From Variovorax sp. YR752 (GTDB lineage: Bacteria; Pseudomonadota; Gammaproteobacteria; Burkholderiales; Burkholderiaceae_C), in assembly GCA_945860785.1 (NCBI GenBank), contig CAMATD010000014.1, positions 1-40,827 on the forward strand: 40,827 nucleotides of DNA, given 5' to 3'. The translations under genes and the position numbers were made by a program. The stretch's first letter is position 1. Each line of letters opens with the position of its first letter. The notes under the pieces were generated by a model. That model had not been told where the DNA came from and did not search any database. It worked only from the letters and a program-made list of their open reading frames with translations. Of this stretch, positions 1-8,372 are shown in pieces.

Positions 1-97
1 GTCCATGGGAGGGTCGAGAATAGTCGCCCGGTCTGCATTTCAGCAGGAACTAATCCGCAAGCATTCACGAATTTCACGCACCTCCAAGGAGAACCCG

Positions 98-508
98 ATG
101 CCCGACATTGACGCCATGCAGAAGCTGCTCGACAACCTGTTTCCCGGCCTGATGGGCGTCAGGCTCACCGCGTTGGCGCCCGACCGCGTGGTTGCGGAGA
201 TGGAAGTACGCCCCGACCTGTGCACCGCCGGCGGCATCCTGCACGGCGGCGCGTACATGGCCTTCGCCGACACGCTGGGCGCTGTCGGCACCATCGTGAA
301 TCTGGCCGAGGGCAAGCGGACAACGACCACGGATTCGAGCACCAAGTTCATTGCCGGCGCGCACCTCGGCACCACCGTCACGGGCACCTCGGTGGCTGTG
401 CACCGCGGGCGCACCACCATGGTCTGGCAGACCTCGATCACCAACGCGGATGGCCAGCTTTGCGCGCTGGTCACCCAGACACAGCTGGTGCTTGAAGCCG
501 CATCGTGA
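98..508 (+). CDS. PaaI-family hotdog-fold thioesterase
   Basis: This 136-residue protein is the size of a single hotdog domain. The core runs G-ILHGG at residues 46-51 with an Asp at about 58 (AFAD), the arrangement of PaaI/YbgC-like acyl-CoA thioesterases, where the HGG region begins the central helix and an acidic residue helps hydrolyse the thioester. The family hydrolyses acyl- or aryl-CoA in the cytoplasm; the substrate cannot be read from the sequence. I chose the ATG at 98 because AAGGAG sits at 86-91 with good spacing and the residues upstream of it do not look like family sequence, although the frame is open from position 5. It stands alone before a repeat-rich gap and is probably unrelated to the secretion genes that follow. 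Confidence 0.85.
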   Translation: MPDIDAMQKLLDNLFPGLMGVRLTALAPDRVVAEMEVRPDLCTAGGILHGGAYMAFADTLGAVGTIVNLAEGKRTTTTDSSTKFIAGAHLGTTVTGTSVAVHRGRTTMVWQTSITNADGQLCALVTQTQLVLEAAS

Positions 509-611
509 CTGCCCAATGACGCGCCCCAATGCTTTCAGGGCGTGTCTACGATCTATTGGGCTACGTTGAGGGGCTGCTGTTCAGGGCACGATCACGCCGA
601 CGGTGTGCGGA

Positions 612-680
612 GCGAAGCGAATGTCCCCCGGCGCGGCCTAAGGCCGCATGCCTCCTCCTTTATTTCGCTGCGCAGAGCAC
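612..680 (+). repeat. Partial copy of the palindromic repeat, opposite orientation
   Basis: This stretch resembles the inner part of the 92-bp palindromic element (GCGAATGTCCCCC, then CCTCCTTTATTTCGCTGCG and GAGCAC) in the orientation seen at 21488-21579. It is interrupted by about 22 extra bases that include the palindrome CGGCCTAAGGCCG. It lies head-to-head with the fuller copy at 678-850, so the gap between the thioesterase and vgrG could fold into one large hairpin. Confidence 0.6.
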
Positions 681-850
681 ACCGCCGGCGTGATCGCTCA
701 GAGCACTTGTTGATCGGCCAGCACGACAGCCGCGCCTCTCGTGCACAGGGCACCGGGTGCTCTCCGCCGCGAAATAAAGGAGGAGCGAAGCGGGGGACAT
801 TCGCGGAGGGGAGTACCCGGTGTCCTGTGCACGCACTCCGAACACACGCG
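678..850 (-). repeat. 173-bp dispersed intergenic repeat, copy A
   Basis: On the minus strand this matches 21470-21642 over the same 173 bp with no length change. The core, 741-832, begins and ends with GTGCAC and is an imperfect palindrome with arms of about 25 bp around a loop of about 42 bp. By my count the two cores agree at 88 of 92 positions. No transposase or other gene lies in or beside it. It fills most of the 424-bp gene-free gap 509-932, in which I see no credible gene. It resembles REP/BIME-like or MITE-like intergenic repeats; its role is unknown. Confidence 0.85.
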
Positions 851-932
851 CCCCCAACAAGAAATCCGCCTCACCTCGACCACCCGAACCCGGCAGCCGA
901 GCTGAGACGCCCCCACCCTTCAAGAGAAAAAA

Positions 933-3313
933 ATGGCCGACCACGAGTTCCGCATCGAGACAGATTCACCCGCCAAGGACGATCTGATGTTCTGGCGCAT
1001 CGTGGGTCACGAAGCGCTCGCGCGCCCGTCGGCCTACGAGCTCACGGTGCTGTCGAAGAACAAGGCACTCGACGCCAAGGACATCCTCGGCCGTGCCTTC
1101 GACGTCGTCATCGAGTTCCAGGATGCGGAGGGCGGCAAGCACGAACGGCACTGCCAGGGCCATGCGACGCGCTTCGTGCGCGCGGGTCATGTGGGCCGGC
1201 ATTTCGAATACCGCATCACGCTGCGCTCCTGGTTCTGGCTGCTCACCAAGCGCACCAACTCGCGCATCCTTCAGGACAAGAAAGTGCTCGAGGTGCTCGA
1301 CGCGGTGTTCGAGGACAGTCCGATCAAGCGTTTCAAGAAGACCAAGGCCGGCAACGTGATCGGCACCCACACCCCCCGGCGCTACTGCGTGCAGCACCAG
1401 GAGACCGACTACCGGTTCCTCTCGCGCCTGCTCGAGGACGAGGGCATCTACTACTGGTTCGATTCGCACGACGCACCCGGCACCATGCACCTGTCGGATG
1501 CCAGCGACATGGCGCACGACAAGCTGCCCGTGGCCGACACCCTGCGCTACGTGGCCACCGACGCCACCGAGGCGCGCCACAACGAGATCTCGCGCTGGGT
1601 GAGCGCGCGCCAGTTCGACACCGGCAAGTACGCCTCGCACGACAGCAACTTCAAGTCCATCAAGAAGAAACTCGAGGCCGCGGGCGGCGAGCCCGACAAG
1701 AACGAGCTGGCCGAGTTCGAGGCCTTCGAGTTCGCGGGCGGGTATTTCTCGGGCGGCGACGCGGACGACAAGGGCAAGCTGCGCGGCGAGGAGATCGTCG
1801 CGCGCCGCCAGCGCCACTGGGCCCTGACCGCCTGGCCCGACGTGGCCGCGGGCCGCAGCTTCAAGTTCGAGGGCGACCCCGACGGCACGCGCGACGGCGA
1901 CTACATCATCGCAGCCTGCACCTTCGTGGCGAGCCACCCCGGCTACGAGAGCATTCCCCACAGCCAGCCGACGGTGCCGCTCGAACAGGTCCTGCGCGAG
2001 GCGCTGGCCGACGACGCGGTGAACGCCGAGGCGCTGCCGACCCTGGAAGCGCTGATTGCCGATGCGCCCGCGCTGCGCACCAGCCCGCAGGGCACCAGCG
2101 CCTTCCTGCTGACGGCGCTGCCGGTCGACGTGTCATTTCGTCCGCCGCGCCTCACGCCGCGCGTGGTCATGCCCGGACCGCAGTCGGCCATCGTCGTGGG
2201 GCCTGCCGGCGAAGAGATCCATGCCGACGACTTCGGCCGCGTGAAGGTGCACTTTCACTGGGACCGCTACGACAAGAGCGACGAAAAATCCACCTGCTGG
2301 GTGCGCGTGTCGCAGCCCTGGGCGGGCAAGGGCTGGGGCGGGTACTTCATTCCGCGCATCGGCCAGGAAGTGATCGTCGACTTTCTGAACGGCGACCCCG
2401 ACCGCCCGATCATCGTGGGCCGCGTCTACAACGACGACCAGCCGATTCCCTTCGGCTCCCACACGCAGAGCGGCTTTCGCACACGCTCCACGCCCAAGGG
2501 CAGCGCTTCGAACTGCAACGAGTTCCGCTTCGAGGACAAGAAGGGTTCGGAGCAGGTGTACCTGCATGCGGAGAAGAACCAGGACATCGAGGTCGAGAAC
2601 GACGAGACACCACTGGGTGGGCCACGACCGCACCAAGACCATCGACCACGACGAGACCACGCACGTCAAGCACGACCGCACCGAGACGGTGGACAACAAC
2701 GAGACCATCACCGTGCACGGGCAGCGCACGGAAACGGTGGACAACAACGAGACCATCACGATTCATCAGAACCGCACGGAGACGGTGGATCTGAACGAGA
2801 CGATCTCCATTGGTTCGAACCGCACGATCACGGTGGGGGCGAGCGAGACGGCGACGGTGGCGTTGCAGCGCACGCACACGGTGGGGATCAACGAGACCGA
2901 TCGCGATCGGTGCAGCGCAGGAAGTGGCGATCGGGGCGATGCAGTCGGTGACGGTAGGCGCGAGCCAGAGCATCAGCGTGGGTGTGAGCCAGTCGACGAG
3001 CGTAGGGAGCAACCAGGCGGTCACCGTGGGCTCCAAGCTCTCGACCCAGGTCGGCGCGGACGAATCGCGCAAGGTCGGCGGCGGTCGCTCGACGCAGGTG
3101 GCGAAGGACGAAGGCCTGAAGGTCGGAAAGAACCTGGTCATCGAGGCCGGCGATTCGATCCAGCTGACCACCGGCAGCGCGAGCATCACCATGAAGAAGG
3201 ATGGAACGATCATGATCAAGGGCAAGGACATCCGGATCGAAGGATCGGGAAAGATCACCGTCAAGGCCAGCAGCGACGTGACGATCAAGGGCTCCAAGGT
3301 GGGGATCAACTGA
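933..3313 (+). pseudogene. vgrG: Type VI secretion spike protein VgrG (TssI), two frameshifts
   Basis: VgrG trimers cap the Hcp tube of the T6SS and carry effectors. The first 560 or so residues read cleanly: a gp27-like part, then an OB-fold (about 410-495) with DFGRVKVHFHWDR, WVRVSQPWAG and the DRPIIVGRVYN strand typical of VgrG. The frame shifts twice. At 2607-2610 four bases (ACAC) stand where three are expected, and at 2896-2899 ACCG stands where ACG is expected. Repairing both gives one protein of about 792 residues ending at 3313. The repaired part carries five 16-residue repeats (RTETVDNNETITV type, about 2680-2930) forming the gp5-like beta-helix needle, then a DUF2345-like tail. The stop overlaps the next start (TGATG). 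Both lesions are single-base insertions and may be sequence errors. Confidence 0.9.
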
Positions 3314-3858
3314 TGCGGCGCGAACTCTTCTTGGAGATGGATCCGTTCGAGGCCACGCCGGTCCAGCTTTCTGTCGCCGACGCGCTTGCGGGGCATCGCC
3401 GCGAAGGCGATGCGGGCCCGTCCGGGGCCGCAAGTGTGCCCGGTGCATGCCTTGGCCTGCTGCAAGGCTTCGACGCGCAAGGCCAGGCGCTGGTGCGCGA
3501 CACGGCCGACCTCCAGGCGCCCGCCGTGCCCGCCCGCACGACGGTGCCGCTGCAGGCCGACATGATCGGCGACACCGTCGTCGTGGTCTTCGAAGGCGGC
3601 GACAGGCAGCGTCCGATCGTTCTGGGCGTGGTCCAGCGCACGGGTTGCGCTCCCGTGGTGACGGTGCGCAACCCGGTGTCGGCACGGGTCGACGACGAAC
3701 GCATCCTGATCAGCGCGGAGCGCGAGATCGTCCTGCAGTGCGGCGAGGCGAGCATCACGCTGACCCGCGCGGGCAAGGTCGTGATCAAGGGCGCGCACAT
3801 CCTGAGCCACGCCAAGGGCTACAACAGGATCAAGGGCTCCGCGGTCGACATCAACTAG
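3313..3858 (+). CDS. DUF6484-like T6SS accessory protein
   Basis: This 181-residue protein starts on the ATG overlapping the vgrG stop; a second ATG 24 bases on (MDPFEAT) is possible. The first half has a run ending VVVVFEGGDRQRPIVLGVV, which resembles the OB-fold strand of VgrG (DPDRPIIVGRV). The C-terminus (SITLTRAGKVVIKG, then a GSAVDIN end) resembles the VgrG C-terminal beta-structure. This pattern fits the DUF6484 proteins that sit directly behind vgrG in other T6SS loci. It could extend or replace part of the VgrG needle or act as an adaptor for the cargo genes downstream; that role is an inference. No signal peptide or membrane segment is seen. Confidence 0.75.
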   Translation: MRRELFLEMDPFEATPVQLSVADALAGHRREGDAGPSGAASVPGACLGLLQGFDAQGQALVRDTADLQAPAVPARTTVPLQADMIGDTVVVVFEGGDRQRPIVLGVVQRTGCAPVVTVRNPVSARVDDERILISAEREIVLQCGEASITLTRAGKVVIKGAHILSHAKGYNRIKGSAVDIN

Positions 3859-3871
3859 ACGGGCACGCACC

Positions 3872-4927
3872 ATGTGGCAGATCGACAACCGCACGCCGTT
3901 CGCCGTCGGGCAGGGCTAGGTCCGCGATCGGGATGGCGCCGAAGTCTGGCTGGTGGCCGTCAAGGCCAGTTTCGACGTGATGCCCGACGGTTCGCTGGAG
4001 ATCGCACGGGAGCAGGTGCCGCTGTTGCGCGCCGCGCAATACCTCGGCGAGCCCGGCAAGAGCAGCATCCGCTACGAGTCGGACATGGTGTTGACAAAGA
4101 CCACGACGGACGTGCTGGTGGTCGGCCATGCGTTCGCCCCCGGGGGGCAGCCGGTAACGACGCTGGATGTCGGCTTCCGCGTGGGGTCGATGCAGAAGGT
4201 GTTGCGCGTTCTGGGACCGCGCGAATGGGGCACCCTGGGGCCCACGAAACCGGAGCTCTTCGTCAGGATGCCGCTGGTCTACGAGCGTGCGTGGGGCGGC
4301 GTCGATGTCCACGCACCCGATCCCGGAACGGCTTGGGACTGGCGCAATCCCGTGGGCTGCGGCTTTGCGGTCAAGGCTTCGAACCTGCATGGTTTGCCGC
4401 TGCCGAACGTCGAGTGGCCCGATCGCCCGATCCGTTCGTGGGACGATCGGCCCGACTCGGCAGGCTTCGGTGCGATCTGCAGTCACTGGCAACCCCGCGC
4501 TTCGTACGCCGGCACCTACGACGACCACTGGATGGCAACGCGGCAGCCGCTGCTCCCCGAAGACTTCGACGCGCGCTTCTTCCAGTGCGCACCGACCGAC
4601 CAGCAGGCGCGCGAGTTCCTGGTGGGCGGCGAGCAGGTCATGCTGCTGAATCTTGCGCCGGCCAGCCAGATGCAGTTCCGATTGCCTGCGCTGCAGTTCG
4701 ACATGCAGACCCGCTTTTCCGACGGAGAGCGGCGCGAACATGAACCGCCCCGCTTGCACACCGTGCTCCTGGAGCCCGACTTCCCGCGCGTGTCGATGGT
4801 CTGGCACAGCGCGCTGGCATGTCACGCCAAGGTGTACCAGCTGCAGGACACCCGCGTGACCGTTCGAAAGACCACCCCGGACGAAGAAGACGATGAACCC
4901 GTGGACAGCCTCCTCGATCTGGTCTGA
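3872..4927 (+). pseudogene. DUF2169-domain T6SS accessory protein with an in-frame TAG
   Basis: A DUF2169 protein of 351 residues interrupted at codon 16 (TAG, 3917-3919). The same frame continues without other damage to 4927: NRTPFAVGQG, stop, VRDRDGAEVWLVAVKASFD. Family members have a Trp at this place (W-VRDRDGAE), so TGG to TAG is the simplest explanation. The body has the usual WGG-D...PG-AWDWRNPVG and GFGAIC--W-PR motifs. DUF2169 proteins are found beside vgrG and PAAR-like DUF4150 genes and are thought to help load effectors; the mechanism is not established. The 3' end overlaps the next gene by 35 bases. If the stop is real, a restart at the ATG at 3953 or nearby would lose only the N-terminus. 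Confidence 0.85.
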
Positions 4928-6017
4928 GCATGGCGATGGGCCGGTCGTCGCCGGGCTCGGCGCTGTGACGCCCGTGGGCCGCAGCGCCTGGGCCGCGGCC
5001 CAGGCCGTGAGGGCGGCCGTGAGGGCGGGCATTTCCGGCTTCGGGCCGCATGGCTTCATGGTCGATGCCGCCGGCAAGCCGATGTGCGTGGCTGCGTTCC
5101 CGTGGCTGTCGGCGGCGCAGGACGTTGCCAGCCGCATCGGCGACAGCCTCGCCGCGGCGATCCGCGAGTCGTTGTTGCCGTTGCAGGCCACGGCCGGACC
5201 GGACGGGGCTCCGACGTTCTCGCTGTTGGTCAATCTGCCGTCGCCCCGGCCGGGGCTGCCCGACGATCTCTGCGACATCGTGCGTGAACATCTGGTGCGC
5301 GAGTTTCCGCATGGCATCGAGCGGATCGGCGTCGCGCCGCTGGGTCATGCGGGCGGAATGATGGCGCTGCGCTCCGCATCGGAGTACCTGAGGGCGACAC
5401 CCACGGCGGTGTGCATCGTCGCCGGCGCGGACTCTTACCTGGACCCCGATGCGCTGGAGTGGATCGAAGACACGGACCAGCTCCACAGTGCGGGGGAGCG
5501 GAACAATCCGCAAGGCTTCGTGCCCGGCGAAGGAGCGGGCGCCATGCTGCTGGTTTCGGCCGATACGGCCTCGCGGATGGGGTTGCAGCCGATGGACCGC
5601 ATCGAGGGCCAGGGGCTGGGGCGAGAGGCCCACCTGATTCGCACGGAGTCGGTCTGTATCGGCGAGGGACTGACGGCTGCCATGCGCGGTGCCCTGAGCG
5701 GGCTGCCGGAAGACGAGCGGCTCACCGACGTGTACTGTGACCTGAACGGCGAACCGTACCGTGCCGATGAGTTCGCCTTTGCTGCGCTGCGCACGCGGGA
5801 ACGCTTTGTCGCCGCCTCGGATTGCGTCGCGCCTGCCGATTGCTGGGGCGATGTCGGCGCGGCCTCAGCGGTCCTGCTCGTCATGCTCGCCTGCATCGCG
5901 GGACTGAAGGGCTATGCCAATGGCGCGAGCGCGCTGGTGTGGGCCAGCTCGGTCACCGGCGAGCGAGGTGCGGTGGTGATCCGCACGTCGGTGTTCCCGG
6001 CGAGCGAGGGGTACTAG
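4893..6017 (+). CDS. Beta-ketoacyl synthase-like protein, probably catalytically inactive
   Basis: This 374-residue protein has the thiolase fold of 3-oxoacyl-ACP synthases: VVAGLGAVTPVG near the N-terminus, VCIVAGADSYLD in the middle, GFVPGEGAGAMLLV (compare GFV-GEGAG of FabF) and a late GDVGAASAVLLVML strand. The catalytic residues appear to be gone. Aligned from the VAGAD strand, the nucleophile position (TAC-S-G in FabF) reads LGHAGG; the first active-site His region (HGTGT) reads DLNGE; and the KS-TGH segment reads ADCWGDV. Family-like proteins occur in T6SS clusters beside DUF2169 and DUF4150, so a structural or chaperone role in effector handling is more likely than lipid synthesis. 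The start overlaps the end of the DUF2169 gene, suggesting translational coupling. Confidence 0.8.
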   Translation: MNPWTASSIWSEHGDGPVVAGLGAVTPVGRSAWAAAQAVRAAVRAGISGFGPHGFMVDAAGKPMCVAAFPWLSAAQDVASRIGDSLAAAIRESLLPLQATAGPDGAPTFSLLVNLPSPRPGLPDDLCDIVREHLVREFPHGIERIGVAPLGHAGGMMALRSASEYLRATPTAVCIVAGADSYLDPDALEWIEDTDQLHSAGERNNPQGFVPGEGAGAMLLVSADTASRMGLQPMDRIEGQGLGREAHLIRTESVCIGEGLTAAMRGALSGLPEDERLTDVYCDLNGEPYRADEFAFAALRTRERFVAASDCVAPADCWGDVGAASAVLLVMLACIAGLKGYANGASALVWASSVTGERGAVVIRTSVFPASEGY

Positions 6018-6022
6018 CCGCC

Positions 6023-6550
6023 ATGGCCACGGTCAAGGTCAACGGCACCATGAACGGCCTAGTCCACAAGGGTGGCTCGTGGGCGTCTCCAGCGACCATG
6101 CCCGACGTCTGCAAGACGCCAACGCCCGGCGGCCCGGTGCCGATGCCGTACCCCAACGTATCGGATTTGGGTTCGCTCACCAACGGTTCGACGACCGTGA
6201 AGGTCGACGGCGGCAACATGGCGGCCATCAAGGGCTCGAAGTTCGCGACGAGCATCGGCGACGAGCCCGGGACTGCGGGAGGCGTGAAGTCCAGCACCTT
6301 CAAGAAGGCGTCCACCTGGATCACGTATTCGTTCGACGTGAAGATCGACGGCAAGAACGCCTGCCGGTTCTCCGACAAGAAGTTCCAGAACGACGAGAAC
6401 ACCGTCGATGCCGCAGGCACCGTTCCGTTGGTGGTCGTCGTCGAGCTCGACGTCGTCAAGATGAAGTGCGGCGAACTCAATCAGTACGGCGAACAGAAGA
6501 AGGTCTCGGGCAAGTCCGACCGCGACCACGTTCCGTCGAAAGCGGCATGA
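6023..6550 (+). CDS. PAAR-like DUF4150 protein (spike tip, N-terminal part of a toxin)
   Basis: 175 residues. The N-terminal 135 or so match DUF4150: CKTPTPGGPVPMPYPN, then GDEPGTAGGV, then SFDVKIDGKNACRFSDK. These proteins are PAAR-like and are thought to sit on the VgrG tip and carry a C-terminal toxin. After residue about 155 the sequence becomes Lys-rich and ends SDRDHVPSKAA at an ATGA overlap with the next frame. The DRDHVPS stretch looks like the start of an HNH/LHH-type nuclease rather than a natural end. One missing base near 6545 would join this frame to 6547-6876, giving a single protein of about 284 residues. RBS upstream is weak; the ATG follows the previous stop by 5 bases. Confidence 0.85.
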   Translation: MATVKVNGTMNGLVHKGGSWASPATMPDVCKTPTPGGPVPMPYPNVSDLGSLTNGSTTVKVDGGNMAAIKGSKFATSIGDEPGTAGGVKSSTFKKASTWITYSFDVKIDGKNACRFSDKKFQNDENTVDAAGTVPLVVVVELDVVKMKCGELNQYGEQKKVSGKSDRDHVPSKAA

Positions 6551-6876
6551 AGGCCAAGGCTGCGAAACTGATGAAGGTGGCCACGCCCGACCTTCCAGAC
6601 TGCGTGGCCAAGAAGATCGATGCGGGCGCGCTGGCGATCGTCATTCCCAAGCGGGCGCACCAGGAGTGCAGCGAGACCTATGGCCAGACGATGGCCGAGG
6701 CCGAGGCCGATAACCTGAAGGGCGCCGCCGAGCGGGACACCAAGACGCTGGAGAAGGAGATCGAGAACTACGACCCGGCTTGCAAGGAGGCCTACAAAAA
6801 GGCGGCGCGCAAGGTGCGCAAGATCACCAACCGGCAGTACACGAACTGGATCAAGAAGATCATCGCGGACTGCTGA
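6547..6876 (+). CDS. C-terminal toxin fragment, probable nuclease domain
   Basis: A 109-residue reading frame whose ATG overlaps the TGA of the DUF4150 gene. It is rich in Lys, Glu and Ala. It contains LAIVIPKRAHQECSETYG, in which a His follows an IP-K motif, and ends in a charged helical tail. Together with DRDHVPSKAA from the preceding frame this gives a D-H ... H arrangement seen in nuclease toxins of the HNH/colicin type carried by PAAR-like proteins. I read it as the toxin tip of the same effector, separated by a one-base loss. Two genes translated by coupling cannot be excluded. The nuclease call is an inference from motifs only. Confidence 0.6.
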   Translation: MKAKAAKLMKVATPDLPDCVAKKIDAGALAIVIPKRAHQECSETYGQTMAEAEADNLKGAAERDTKTLEKEIENYDPACKEAYKKAARKVRKITNRQYTNWIKKIIADC

Positions 6877-6900
6877 CCTACCTTTCGACGAGGACATTCC

Positions 6901-7347
6901 ATGGACGCTTCCCAATTCGAACTCTGTCTCGGCAAGACCGAAGACACGCCCGAGGTGACGGCGATGCCAGCCGCGCTGGGGGTCAAGAAAAAACTCAAGC
7001 TCTCCAGCGAAGGCTATGTGCGGCTGACCCTCGCAAGCCAGGGACTGCTGCTGTCCTTCGTTCCCGAGGATCCCAAGAGCAGCAGGCTGGTGTTTTCCGG
7101 CGTGCAGTTCTACGCCGACGTGGAGGAAGGCTTCACGACGTTCGCGGGCGCCTTGCCCGGCGGGCTGACGTTTTCGGATTCGCCGGCACAGGCACGGGCC
7201 AAGCTGGGCAAGCCCACGGAAATCATGAAGGACTTTCGCCTCGATCACTGGATTGCGGAGGGTCGCCAGCTGACCGTGCGCTATACGAAGCCGCTCGACG
7301 GCATTGCCCATGTGCTTCGCGGATTCCCGAGGAAGGACCGCAAGTGA
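6901..7347 (+). CDS. Putative immunity protein, single-domain form
   Basis: 148 residues, no signal peptide and no membrane segment, so probably cytoplasmic. It lies directly behind the toxin frame, the usual place for the cognate immunity gene. Residues about 48-92 follow the pattern GL-L-F, then RLVFSGVQFYAD, then LPGGLTFSDS and KLGKP. The same pattern occurs twice in the next gene product. I do not recognise a named family. Function as antidote to the upstream nuclease is inferred from position, size and the duplicated neighbour. The stop overlaps the next start (GTGA). Confidence 0.7.
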   Translation: MDASQFELCLGKTEDTPEVTAMPAALGVKKKLKLSSEGYVRLTLASQGLLLSFVPEDPKSSRLVFSGVQFYADVEEGFTTFAGALPGGLTFSDSPAQARAKLGKPTEIMKDFRLDHWIAEGRQLTVRYTKPLDGIAHVLRGFPRKDRK

Positions 7348-8372
7348 CACCTGGAAGCACCGTCACCGGGGATGACCTGCTGCGGTTGCTGGCCCGGGCC
7401 GTCGACGACCCGGCCGTGCAGGCCTCGCTCGACCAGCTCGCGCGCGGCATGCAGCCGGAAGTCGACGCGGACGACGACGGCGCTTTCGTCGATTGGGTGA
7501 CCGTCAACGAGATCGGCCTGGAGTACGGATTCCAGGACGAAGCCTTTGTTCGTGCGTGGGACCCGGAGCGCCGCGGGCACACCCGGCTGGTCCTGACGCA
7601 GCTGTACTTCTACGGTGACACGCCCAGGACGCGGTCCTTTCCCTACCCGCTGCCGTTCGGCCTGGACTTCCGGGACGACCGGCATGCGGTGCAGCGCAAG
7701 CTGGCGGCGATCGCGGGGCCCTGCCGGACTTACATCCGGGATGCATGGACGCTGCCGGCTTTCGATGTCACCACCGCCTACCGGGCAGACACGAACCTGC
7801 TCGAATCGATCTACTGCCACATCCCCCACGACCCATGGCTGCCGCTGCGCGACGAAGCGGCGCTGGCACAGGCGTTCCCGCCGAACCTGTTCGCGGGCCT
7901 GTTCGGACTGCGGTGGTCGGACGAACGCCTGAGGACCATCCTGGCGCCGCTCGGCTATGCCGAAGCGATGGCGGGCGTGCGCAGCGAGCACATGGCGGAC
8001 TTCCTGCTGACGCACGGGCTCGAGCTGACCTTTGCACCGAGCCGCCAAATGGCGATGGGCGATCCACGCTATCCCCGCTCACTGGCCCTGGCCGTCGCCA
8101 CCTTCCACTCGAGCCGGGACATGGACGCACGCGCATGGGCCGGCGAACTGCCGTGCAACCTGTCTTTTTCCGACGCGCAATCGGATCTCGTGGCGAGGGT
8201 GGGCGAGGCGCCGGACGAGCGCATCGACAGTGACCGAAGCGGCATCGTGGCATGGCATCTGGAGGCGTATTCGCTCGTTGTCGTCTACAGCAATATCGAG
8301 AATCGCATCCTGCGCGTGAGTGTCATGGCGCCGGGTTACTGGCAGGTCGTTCACGCGGACGATGGCGAGTGA
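7344..8372 (+). CDS. Putative immunity-related protein with two copies of the neighbour's domain
   Basis: 342 residues, starting on a GTG that overlaps the previous stop. It contains the motif of the 148-residue neighbour twice. Copy one reads GLEYGF, RLVLTQLYFYGD, LPFGLDFRDD. Copy two reads GLELTF, SLALAVATFHSS, LPCNLSFSDA, followed by a G-AP segment and a W-LE--SLVVVYS strand. Spacing between the three elements is similar in all three copies. No signal peptide or membrane segment is visible. It may be a duplicated and fused immunity protein, perhaps for a different toxin variant, or a structural partner of the smaller one. Translation coupling suggests the two act together. Confidence 0.65.
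   Translation: MTPGSTVTGDDLLRLLARAVDDPAVQASLDQLARGMQPEVDADDDGAFVDWVTVNEIGLEYGFQDEAFVRAWDPERRGHTRLVLTQLYFYGDTPRTRSFPYPLPFGLDFRDDRHAVQRKLAAIAGPCRTYIRDAWTLPAFDVTTAYRADTNLLESIYCHIPHDPWLPLRDEAALAQAFPPNLFAGLFGLRWSDERLRTILAPLGYAEAMAGVRSEHMADFLLTHGLELTFAPSRQMAMGDPRYPRSLALAVATFHSSRDMDARAWAGELPCNLSFSDAQSDLVARVGEAPDERIDSDRSGIVAWHLEAYSLVVVYSNIENRILRVSVMAPGYWQVVHADDGE

Noticed and set aside
678..850. CRISPR array or phage attachment site
   Set aside because: The repeats are long, few, palindromic and not regularly spaced with unique spacers; no cas or integrase gene is nearby.
542..932. Plus-strand frame opening upstream of vgrG
   Set aside because: It runs through the palindromic repeat and then out of frame with VgrG; the sequence has no family features and the same frame appears in the other repeat copy.
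966..1961. Minus-strand frame of 331 codons opposite vgrG
   Set aside because: Composition is typical of an antisense shadow, and the plus strand encodes recognisable VgrG domains over the same bases.
2607..2899. Programmed ribosomal frameshifting in vgrG
   Set aside because: Two +1-type shifts without slippery sequences or conserved stop contexts, plus many similar lesions in unrelated genes, point to error rather than programming.
3917..3919. Readthrough of TAG as Trp or a rare amino acid
   Set aside because: TAG and TGA serve as ordinary stops for many genes in the window (for example 3858, 6017 and 32426), and no suppressor-type tRNA is seen.
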